Source: Flavobacterium sp.
Lineage (GTDB): Bacteria; Bacteroidota; Bacteroidia; Flavobacteriales; Flavobacteriaceae
Reading direction: 5' to 3'
Assembly (NCBI GenBank): GCA_003449615.1
Contig: DMHA01000128.1
Coordinates: 1 to 12,111 of the forward strand
Length of the DNA: 12,111 nt
Shown here: piece by piece, positions 1 through 5,417 of the stretch
Layout of the letters: each line of letters begins with the position of its first letter
Numbering within the stretch: position 1 is the first letter of the stretch
The notes under the pieces: generated by a model
The model's input: only the letters and a program-made list of their open reading frames with translations
What the model was told of the DNA's origin: nothing
Databases searched by the model: none
Program-made: the position numbers and the translations under genes

Positions 1-42
1 ATTTTCTTTATTCTATTTTCTTTATTCTATTTTCTTTGTTAG
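1..42. repeat. 14-bp AT-rich tandem repeat, three units
   Basis: Two exact copies of ATTTTCTTTATTCT (1-14 and 15-28) are followed by a third (29-42) that matches up to ATTTTCTTTGTT and then runs into the inverted repeat of the neighbouring gene. A further copy, ATTTTCTTTGTTCT, lies at 541-554 beyond the other side of that gene. The array may extend left of the window. Confidence 0.8.
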
Positions 43-552
43 CTGCTGTATTTTTCACTTCGTTAGTTTAATTATTGTATCAATTTTCTCGTTTTCAATG
101 TCAAAAGTTACTGTTGTTGTCTTGTGTATCGGGCTGTCGTAACCATAAATTGTCGTCTTGTCAAATGAACGGAAGTCAAGAACCCTAAATGTCTTTGTGA
201 ATAATTTAAGTTCCATTGTTCTTGTGTCTAAAATGCCTATTTGTTGAACAGTTCCTTTTAAAAATTTTCGTGTCCAAATAGGGATTGCTAATAATTTTCC
301 GTCCGTTTCCCAAGCAACAGGTCCACCACACCAGTCGTGTATTTTTATTTTTTTATTGTCAACCGTTTCTAAAAAGCATTGTCCTCCGATTGGTGCTCCC
401 ATAGCAATTTCGTTTAAGTCGTAATAAACAACCTTATGAAAATTGTCTGACGAAAGAAGTGTCTTGTCCGTGTTATGAAAGTCCCAAGGATTTGGATATG
501 TGTCAGTCATTTTTGTGTTGTTTTAATATAGCAGCTAACTATTTTCTTTGTT
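29..552. mobile_element. Cassette-like unit: one ORF inside inverted and direct repeats
   Basis: The 151-aa gene is enclosed by an inverted repeat, GTTAGCTGCTGTATT at 38-52 and AATATAGCAGCTAAC at 525-539, which match at 14 of 15 positions. Outside these lies a direct repeat ATTTTCTTTGTT (29-40 and 541-552). The repeats hug the gene: about 14 bp separate the right repeat from the start codon and 2 bp separate the left repeat from the stop. A single ORF in a tight repeat frame with a possible target duplication suggests a small mobilised cassette, but the direct repeat is also a unit of the local tandem array, so duplication on insertion is not proven. No recombinase lies inside. Confidence 0.45.
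55..510 (-). CDS. Hypothetical protein, 151 aa, unknown family
   Basis: I do not recognise this protein. It has no signal peptide and no membrane segment, so it is probably cytosolic. The N-terminal half carries an MGAPIGGQCFLE stretch (about residues 37-48) and HDWCGGPVAWETDGKLLAIP (about 58-77), followed by beta-rich segments such as QQIGILDTRTMEL and TVTFDIEN. This alternation of short strands with Gly/Asp turns recalls one or two blades of a beta-propeller-like fold, which is only an impression. The ATG lies just inside the right-hand inverted repeat, leaving a very short leader, and no TAnnTTTG promoter box is visible, so expression may depend on an outside promoter. The next gene on this strand upstream is the Y1 transposase. 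The compact repeat frame suggests horizontal acquisition. Confidence 0.7.
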   Translation of the reverse strand: MTDTYPNPWDFHNTDKTLLSSDNFHKVVYYDLNEIAMGAPIGGQCFLETVDNKKIKIHDWCGGPVAWETDGKLLAIPIWTRKFLKGTVQQIGILDTRTMELKLFTKTFRVLDFRSFDKTTIYGYDSPIHKTTTVTFDIENEKIDTIIKLTK

Positions 553-573
553 CTATTTTTTATTTATTTTTTT

Positions 574-637
574 GTTCCGTAGGAACTTTATGTTGGTAGA
601 AATTTGTATTGACGAATGGGTTTTGTCCCGTAGGGAC
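574..637 (+). repeat. Left REP-like unit: hairpin, 38-bp linker, hairpin
   Basis: The outer hairpin GTTCC-GTA-GGAAC is at 574-586, the linker at 587-624, and the inner hairpin GTCCC-GTA-GGGAC at 625-637. The linker contains ATGTTGGTAGAAA, which is also present in the right unit. Compared with the inner hairpin, the outer stem has C-to-T and G-to-A changes that keep the pairing, which indicates that the folded form matters. Confidence 0.85.
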
Positions 638-645
638 TATACCTT

Positions 646-1107
646 TTAAATTAATTCTTTAAAAATATATTTTTCGTCATATTCAATTTCAAATTTTTCT
701 AGCATTTCTTTATATTCTTCGATAAAAGTTTTTGTTTTGTGATGTTCTTCTTGATTTTGAATATATCTTATTACATTATTGATTTGGGATTTGCTATACG
801 AAAAAGCGCCATATCCTTCTTGCCATTCGAAATGGGCTTTTGTAAATTTATTTTCATTTATCCATTTAGACGAACTTTGCTTAATATCTTTCATCAAATC
901 CGAGATAGATTGAGAAGGTCTAATGCCAATCAATATATGTATATGATCGGACATTCCATTTATTGCCAATAATTTATGATTATTGTTTTGTGAAATTCCT
1001 GTTATGTATTTGTACAATTCCTCTTTCCATTCAGATTGAATCATTCCTAGTCTGTATTTTACTGCAAATACAAAATGTACGTGAATTTGTGTGTATGTGT
1101 TTGCCAT
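646..1107 (-). CDS. IS200/RAYT-type Y1 (HUH) transposase
   Basis: This is a single-strand DNA transposase of the Y1 HUH class (Transposase_17, IS200-like or REP-associated). The chosen start gives MANTYTQIHVHFVFAVKYR, 153 aa, a normal length for the family. The metal-binding HUH motif is DHIHILIG (His55 and His57 from this start), and the likely nucleophile is Tyr115 in RYIQNQEEHH, a pattern typical of this class. A W-Q-x-GY-G-A-F-S-Y-S segment, also typical, lies between them at about residues 95-104. All catalytic residues are present and there is no frameshift, so the gene looks intact. An upstream in-frame ATG at 1131 would add MSRRDYTN, but those codons overlap the palindromic repeat, so I prefer 1107. 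Each side is bounded by a hairpin unit that the enzyme probably recognises. Confidence 0.9.
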   Translation of the reverse strand: MANTYTQIHVHFVFAVKYRLGMIQSEWKEELYKYITGISQNNNHKLLAINGMSDHIHILIGIRPSQSISDLMKDIKQSSSKWINENKFTKAHFEWQEGYGAFSYSKSQINNVIRYIQNQEEHHKTKTFIEEYKEMLEKFEIEYDEKYIFKELI

Positions 1108-1116
1108 ATTTGTATA

Positions 1117-1180
1117 GTCCCTACGGGACAAATTTTACATTATTATTTAATTTTCTACCAACATTTAATCCCTACGGGAT
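1117..1180 (-). repeat. Right REP-like unit, inverted copy
   Basis: Read on the minus strand, hairpin ATCCC-GTA-GGGAT (1168-1180) is followed by a 38-bp linker (1130-1167) and hairpin GTCCC-GTA-GGGAC (1117-1129). Hairpin sizes, linker length and the linker motif ATGTTGGTAGAAA match the left unit. The rest of the linker has diverged, so spacing and motif are conserved beyond overall sequence. Confidence 0.85.
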
Positions 1181-1224
1181 TTAGTTCACAGCGCTAGATT
1201 TGTCTGCTACTATTTTACAATTTT

Positions 1225-2562
1225 CTATTTATTAATTATTTTTTCCAAAGCGGCTTTTTTGTTAATTACATCCACCATCGATTTCAGATAACTTTGTTGT
1301 CCGGCATACAATTGTCTTTGGGCATCATTATAATCAAAACTTGAAGACAAGCCTTCGGTAAATTTTATTTGTTGTTTTCTTTCGATTCTTTCGGCGAGAC
1401 TTAAATTCGATTTTGCTGTGGCATATTCTTCGATGCTAAATTCATAATCACTTTTGGCGGCTGCAAATTGTAATTTCAATTTTTGTTCGGCTTCCGATAA
1501 TTGAGTTTTGGCTTGATCCAAGGCTATTTTGGCTTGTTGGGTTCTCGAACTTCTACCGAAACTACTAAAAATGGGAATATTTAGGCTTAGGCCAACATTG
1601 GAATAATTGAGCCATCTTTGATTTGGAGTAAAAAACTGAAATTCGTTGCCAAAAGCGTTGTAACCAAAATTGACATTCGCTGCTAAAGAAGGTAATGCTT
1701 TCGTTTTTTGCAATTTCAATTCCAAATTTCTTTGTTCTTGAAAATTCAATGCCATAAGATAATTGACATTATTCGAAACATTAAATTCGTTTTTGGCAAA
1801 AGCCAAATCTAAATTTGAAATTGTGAGTTGGTCTAAAGTATCGGTAAGTTTTAAATCATCATTAATGTCAATTCCCAAAGTGATTTTCAGCATTTTAAAA
1901 GCTACTTCCAATAGTCTTTTGTTGTAGTTCAGAGTGCTATTTACGGAGGTAAGTGTGATTTGCAATTGCTCTACATTTTCTTCTTCAATCAATCCGTTTT
2001 TGAAAGTTGCTTTGGTGTCCGACAAGGTTTTTTCAAGCGTGGCTTTGTTTTTTTCGAGAATGGCAATGCTTTCTTGTGCCAATAAAACATTGCCATAAGC
2101 ATTGATTACGGCTTCTTTGATTTCGATATCAGTTTTTTGTTTGGCGTTTTCATAATATTTCAAATAGGTTTTTGAAGCTTGCAATGCCACGATATAGGAA
2201 CCATCAAAAATCAATTGACTCAAAGTAGAACGAGCCATCATATTGTGTTTGGTTCCAAAAGCAACTTCTGTAAATTCTCCTGGATTTCCACCAAAAAATT
2301 CCGCTGGAACAACTGATTTTTGCAACACAATATTGTTGGTGTAATCTATTCCAGCATTAATTTGTGGCAAACCCGCAGCGGTAGTTTCCCATTTTTTTTC
2401 TTTGGAAGCTTCGATGTCTCTTCCTGCATTGATAACCGAATAATTATTGGTCAATGCGTGACTAATGGCTTGTTCGAGGCTAAAATTGAAGCTCTTCTTC
2501 GTGTCTTGTGCTTTTGCCGTCAAGGCAAAAACGATTAAGGGGATTAAAAATAGTTTTTTCAT
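1225..2562 (-). CDS. TolC-family outer membrane efflux protein
   Basis: This is the outer membrane channel of a tripartite export system, expected to form a trimeric barrel with a periplasmic helical tunnel. The 445-aa length is normal for the family. A signal peptide is clear (MKKLFLIPLIVFALTAKAQ, cleaved after about residue 18). Two OEP-type repeats follow, about residues 25-215 and 240-440. They are rich in long amphipathic helices, such as the SYIVALQASKTYLKYYENAK region of the first and the Ala/Gln-rich stretch around TQQAKIALDQAKTQLSEAEQ in the second. The start overlaps the stop of the TetR gene as TAATG, indicating coupled translation. Related flavobacterial operons usually continue with an HlyD-type adaptor and an RND or ABC pump. 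Neither is present here, so the channel must use a partner encoded elsewhere or be a remnant of a broken operon. TAG stop. Confidence 0.93.
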   Translation of the reverse strand: MKKLFLIPLIVFALTAKAQDTKKSFNFSLEQAISHALTNNYSVINAGRDIEASKEKKWETTAAGLPQINAGIDYTNNIVLQKSVVPAEFFGGNPGEFTEVAFGTKHNMMARSTLSQLIFDGSYIVALQASKTYLKYYENAKQKTDIEIKEAVINAYGNVLLAQESIAILEKNKATLEKTLSDTKATFKNGLIEEENVEQLQITLTSVNSTLNYNKRLLEVAFKMLKITLGIDINDDLKLTDTLDQLTISNLDLAFAKNEFNVSNNVNYLMALNFQEQRNLELKLQKTKALPSLAANVNFGYNAFGNEFQFFTPNQRWLNYSNVGLSLNIPIFSSFGRSSRTQQAKIALDQAKTQLSEAEQKLKLQFAAAKSDYEFSIEEYATAKSNLSLAERIERKQQIKFTEGLSSSFDYNDAQRQLYAGQQSYLKSMVDVINKKAALEKIINK

Positions 2563-3158
2563 TATTGATGATAGTTATGTAATTGTTTTTCTAATTCGAT
2601 AATTCCTTCGGGGGTTGCCATAGCTCTGGTGTGGTATTCTAAGGCTTGCAATTCTTTTTCATTGGCTTCTTTTTCAGAACTGGTATTGCCGTGAATGCTA
2701 AAAATCAGATTGTAATAAAATCCAACATAAGTGTCAATTTGAATGTCTTTTCGGTACAAACCTTGTTGGATTCCTTGCACTATATTTTGATTAAAAACAG
2801 CGTTACATTCGTTTATTTCTCTTGACATTACCCGGTCATAGATTTCAGGATAATGCTTTTTTAACTGATAAGCCGGAGAAGTATCTGCCGAGTTAAACAT
2901 TTCTTTAAACATTTTTCTGATTTCAAAATTTTCCTCGATGGCATTGTGTTTTTTGGCAACTATGGCATCAATGCTTTGATGAATTGCTTTGTGAACCATT
3001 TCGGTGGTTTCTGCAATAAGGATTTCTTTGTTGCAAAAATATTTGTAAATTGTTTTCTTAGAAATGCACATTTCTCCAGCAATATCGTCCATTGTGACAC
3101 TTTTGAAACCTAGTTTCATAAATAAATCGGTGGCTTTTGCTATAATTTTATCTTTCAT
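2562..3158 (-). CDS. TetR/AcrR-family transcriptional regulator
   Basis: This one-component repressor has an N-terminal helix-turn-helix (about residues 1-48) carrying the family pattern KATDLFMKLGFKSVTMDDIA, then ISKKTIYKYFCNKEILI, where the recognition helix is followed by the conserved Y-K-Y-F. The remaining 150 residues form the variable ligand-binding and dimerisation region, so the inducer cannot be read. Length (198 aa) is typical. It is the first gene of the operon with the TolC-family gene, and such regulators commonly repress the efflux genes they travel with. A 7-bp inverted repeat overlaps its own promoter, consistent with autoregulation of the whole operon. Confidence 0.93.
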   Translation of the reverse strand: MKDKIIAKATDLFMKLGFKSVTMDDIAGEMCISKKTIYKYFCNKEILIAETTEMVHKAIHQSIDAIVAKKHNAIEENFEIRKMFKEMFNSADTSPAYQLKKHYPEIYDRVMSREINECNAVFNQNIVQGIQQGLYRKDIQIDTYVGFYYNLIFSIHGNTSSEKEANEKELQALEYHTRAMATPEGIIELEKQLHNYHQ

Positions 3159-3188
3159 TTCTTTAATCTAGCATCTTAAAATGGTTTG

Positions 3189-3218
3189 CAAATGTACTTA
3201 GGAAACTTTAAATACCAA
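3189..3218 (-). promoter_or_regulatory. Promoter of the tetR-tolC operon
   Basis: On the minus strand TTG (3216-3218) is followed after 19 bp by TACATTTG (3189-3196). This fits the Bacteroidota consensus of TTG and TAnnTTTG with 17-23 bp between them. Transcription would start near 3183, giving a leader of roughly 25 nt before the TetR ATG. Confidence 0.65.
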
Positions 3219-3228
3219 AATAGTTTCC
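3201..3228. promoter_or_regulatory. Candidate TetR operator palindrome
   Basis: GGAAACT (3201-3207) and AGTTTCC (3222-3228) form a perfect 7-bp inverted repeat with 14 bp between. It covers the -33 element and most of the spacer of the operon promoter, so a bound dimer would block RNA polymerase. Assignment to this regulator is inferred from position. Confidence 0.5.
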
Positions 3229-3292
3229 AAAGTATTTTTTTAATTTATTATTAATTTATAGCTTGAAGTTTTTTACTTTATATAATTTGCTT

Positions 3293-3300
3293 TAAATTTG
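3293..3300 (+). promoter_or_regulatory. Candidate -7 box for the polyprenyl synthetase gene
   Basis: TAAATTTG matches TAnnTTTG and ends 20 bp before the start codon. The nearest upstream TTG (3263-3265) is 27 bp away, longer than usual. A second candidate, TATAATTTG at 3281-3289, has 15 bp to the same TTG but one extra base inside the box. The promoter is therefore approximate. Confidence 0.35.
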
Positions 3301-3320
3301 AATTTAAAAAAAACATTTAA

Positions 3321-4295
3321 GTGCTTGCCATTAGCGAATATCAGGAACAATTTTTACTTTATTTAGAAAGTCAAAACTTTGATAAAGAACCAAAAAATCT
3401 ATATCAACCTATAGATTATATCCTGCAATTGGGAGGAAAACGCTTGCGTCCTGTATTGACCTTAATGACTGCCGATATTTTTGATGTGGATTATAAATTG
3501 GCTTTGCCAGCAGCAATGGCTGTTGAGGTTTTTCATAATTTTTCGTTGGTTCACGATGATATTATGGACGATGCACCTTTGAGAAGAGGAAATATAACGG
3601 TGCACGAAAAATGGGATCTCAATACCGGAATCCTTTCGGGTGATGCAATGCTGATTTTGGCCTACCAATATTTCGAAAATTATAACCCTAAAACGTTCCG
3701 AAAATTGGCCAAATTGTTCAGCAAAACCGCTCTCGAAGTTTGCGAAGGCCAACAATATGATGTCGATTTTGAAACACGAAACGATGTTACGATTCCCGAA
3801 TACTTGAAAATGATTGAATATAAAACCGCTGTTCTTGTTGCTGCGGCAATGAAAATGGGTGCGATTATAGCCCAAACATCCAAAGAAAATTCCAAATTAA
3901 TTTATGATTTCGGTCTCAATTTGGGATTGGCATTTCAGTTGCAAGACGATTACTTGGATGCTTTTGGCGACCCAAAAACTTTTGGAAAACAAGTAGGTGG
4001 CGATATTATCGAAAACAAAAAAACCTATTTGTACCTCAAGGCACTCGAATTTTCGAAAACTGAAGAAAAGAAATTGTTAACCCAATTATTTTCATTACAG
4101 ATAGAGGGCAATGAAAATAAAATTAATTCCGTGAAAGAAATTTTCAATTCTACAGGAGCTTCTGCCGCTACCCAAAAAGCCATTCAGGGTTTCACTATGA
4201 AGGCTTTTAAAACTTTGAAAAAATTGGAAATTTCTGACGATAAAAAAGCACTCTTAAAAGATTTTGGAGAAAATTTAATGAGTAGAAATAAATAA
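3321..4295 (+). CDS. Polyprenyl synthetase (trans-isoprenyl diphosphate synthase)
   Basis: This enzyme condenses isopentenyl diphosphate with an allylic diphosphate to make linear prenyl diphosphates for quinones, carotenoids or other lipids, in the cytosol. Family signatures are all present: GGKRLRP (38-44), the first Asp-rich motif DDIMD (79-83) followed by LRRG, and the second Asp-rich motif DDYLD (209-213). Length (324 aa) is normal. Phe74, five residues before the first Asp motif, and the absence of a two-residue insertion in that motif resemble type I GGPP synthases, where this aromatic side chain limits chain growth. A short product around C20 is therefore suggested, though chain length cannot be fixed by reading. 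Translation starts at GTG; no in-frame ATG fits, and MLAISEYQEQF looks like a normal N-terminus. The two downstream genes on the same strand may be co-transcribed. Confidence 0.93.
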   Translation: MLAISEYQEQFLLYLESQNFDKEPKNLYQPIDYILQLGGKRLRPVLTLMTADIFDVDYKLALPAAMAVEVFHNFSLVHDDIMDDAPLRRGNITVHEKWDLNTGILSGDAMLILAYQYFENYNPKTFRKLAKLFSKTALEVCEGQQYDVDFETRNDVTIPEYLKMIEYKTAVLVAAAMKMGAIIAQTSKENSKLIYDFGLNLGLAFQLQDDYLDAFGDPKTFGKQVGGDIIENKKTYLYLKALEFSKTEEKKLLTQLFSLQIEGNENKINSVKEIFNSTGASAATQKAIQGFTMKAFKTLKKLEISDDKKALLKDFGENLMSRNK

Positions 4296-4299
4296 TGTA

Positions 4300-4315
4300 G
4301 CTCTGTTTTTAGAGC
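4300..4315 (+). other. Short hairpin after the polyprenyl synthetase gene
   Basis: GCTCT (4300-4304) pairs with AGAGC (4311-4315) around a GTTTTT loop. The stem is only 5 bp and is not followed by a run of T, so it is at best a weak terminator or attenuator between the synthetase and the membrane-protein gene. Confidence 0.3.
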
Positions 4316-4334
4316 GTTTAAAAAAATATAAAAT

Positions 4335-5027
4335 ATGGATAATAAATACGTCTATTTAATTACAGGGATATTTTCATTCCTAATTTGGATTTTATTTTAT
4401 GCACTTAGAAAAGACCTTAGACGAAAACTAATTAAAGTCAGTTTGTTTGGAGGCTTTGCTGGTTTAATTTCTGAATATTGGTATTTCAAAGATTATTGGC
4501 AACCCCACTCTATTTTTGGGATAAAAACAATTTCGCCAGAAGATTTTATTTTTGGTTTTAGCATTGCTGGAATTTCAGTTGTTGTATATGATATTTTCTT
4601 TAAAACAACAGATGAAGCTTTTTTTATAAATAATAAGAAAATCTTTGGATTGATGATTCTAATGAGCATAGGTTCATTTTTTTTATTTATTGATTATCTA
4701 GGCTATAATTCCATTTTTGTCACTTCAATTACCCTCATAATATTCACTATATATATGCTAATCCAAAGATCTGATTTATGGAAAGAGGCTTTATTTTCAG
4801 GTTTAATAGTTCTAATTATGGCGTTTGTGAGCTATCATATTATTTTCAATTTTATTTTTTTGGATTTTTGGGATAAATACTGGCTTTTGTCCAAAACTAA
4901 ATATGGTATTACTATTTATGGAAATATTCCATTAACAGAATTGTTATGGTATTGGACTTGGGGAAGTTTCGCTGGTGTGGCTTATAATTTTGCTTCAGGC
5001 AAAAGAAAGATTCCATTTTCTAAATAG
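4335..5027 (+). CDS. Multi-pass membrane protein, lycopene-cyclase-domain-like
   Basis: This is a 230-aa integral membrane protein with about six or seven hydrophobic segments (near 5-24, 35-47, 70-88, 103-120, 124-143, 152-175 and 200-218). It appears to contain an internal duplication: WYFKDYWQPHSIFGIKTISP followed by EDFIFGF (49-75), and FWDKYWLLSKTKYGITIYGN followed by IPLTELLWYWTWG (178-210). Both halves have an aromatic W/Y-rich loop, a Gly-Ile turn, then Pro-x-(x)-E and a hydrophobic helix. That arrangement recalls the P-x-E-E motif repeated in the heterodimeric (CrtYc/CrtYd, CarR-type) lycopene cyclase domain, although only one acidic residue is kept in the second copy. Its place next to a short-chain type prenyl synthetase fits an isoprenoid role, but activity is not shown. 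A divergent non-catalytic relative is possible. Confidence 0.6.
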   Translation: MDNKYVYLITGIFSFLIWILFYALRKDLRRKLIKVSLFGGFAGLISEYWYFKDYWQPHSIFGIKTISPEDFIFGFSIAGISVVVYDIFFKTTDEAFFINNKKIFGLMILMSIGSFFLFIDYLGYNSIFVTSITLIIFTIYMLIQRSDLWKEALFSGLIVLIMAFVSYHIIFNFIFLDFWDKYWLLSKTKYGITIYGNIPLTELLWYWTWGSFAGVAYNFASGKRKIPFSK

Positions 5028-5059
5028 TTATCAAAAAAACCTCCTTTAAAAATATAAAA

Positions 5060-5413
5060 ATGAATTTCATTGCTCCAATAAACGCCAGTCAACTGCTCGA
5101 AGAAGCCGAAAAGGAATCTTTGTATTTGAAATTAATAGAGCAAATCAATAAGGATTTTAATTTGGCCAATGAAGGAATTGATTTTCCAAAGAGCATTTCA
5201 CCCGATGAATTGAAAATTCAGTTGCACGAAAAAATCTATCGAATGATTCAAAATAAATTCGCCGAATATTTGAATCTACTCTACATTATAGACGTTTCGG
5301 AAGACCAAATAAAAAAACTCGATGGCTCGGATTTAGTAATTCTTGCAGAAAATGTTGCCTTTTTGATTTTGAAAAGAGAGTGGCAAAAAGTGTGGTTTAG
5401 GAATAAATATTAG
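5060..5413 (+). CDS. Small conserved hypothetical protein, 117 aa
   Basis: This soluble, highly charged, mostly alpha-helical protein has no signal peptide or membrane segment. I know no function for it. The sequence (MNFIAPINASQLLEEAEKE at the start, FLILKREWQKVWFRNKY at the end) resembles a small protein I recall as widespread in Flavobacteriaceae, which supports its being a real gene. It follows the membrane-protein gene by 32 bp and is probably in the same transcript as the prenyl synthetase. It ends 4 bp from the convergent phosphatase gene, with no terminator hairpin in the gap, so the two transcripts may overlap at their 3' ends. Confidence 0.8.
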   Translation: MNFIAPINASQLLEEAEKESLYLKLIEQINKDFNLANEGIDFPKSISPDELKIQLHEKIYRMIQNKFAEYLNLLYIIDVSEDQIKKLDGSDLVILAENVAFLILKREWQKVWFRNKY

Positions 5414-5417
5414 AAGA

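Larger units (their letters stand above)
574..1180 (-). mobile_element. RAYT/IS200-like transposase with flanking inverted two-hairpin units
   Basis: The complete element, about 607 bp, consists of a Y1 transposase gene with a 64-bp structured unit on each side. The units face each other as inverted copies and sit within 8-9 bp of the stop and start codons. This is the arrangement known for REP-associated tyrosine transposases, whose genes are flanked by inverted palindromic repeats that the enzyme recognises. Long terminal inverted repeats and target duplications typical of DDE insertion sequences are not seen, as expected for a Y1 enzyme. Confidence 0.75.

Noticed and set aside
38..539. Integron attC/attI interpretation of the GTTAGC...GCTAAC ends
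   Set aside because: The sites do not match GTTRRRY and RYYYAAC, they are inverted around the gene rather than direct, and no folded attC lies after the stop codon. No integrase is in the window.
1107..1131. Upstream start at 1131 for the transposase
   Set aside because: The extra residues are encoded by the hairpin repeat itself, and MANTYTQIH fits the family N-terminus.
574..1180. Palindromes as Rho-independent terminators or a CRISPR array
   Set aside because: The stems are short, have no consistent T run, and occur as mirrored pairs around one transposase. There are only four copies, and the intervals are two equal linkers and a gene rather than spacers.
739..1184. Plus-strand reading frames opposite the transposase
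   Set aside because: They are shadows of the transposase on the other strand, with no recognisable protein features.
3462..3895. Minus-strand frames opposite the polyprenyl synthetase
   Set aside because: These are shadow frames of a strongly recognised gene.
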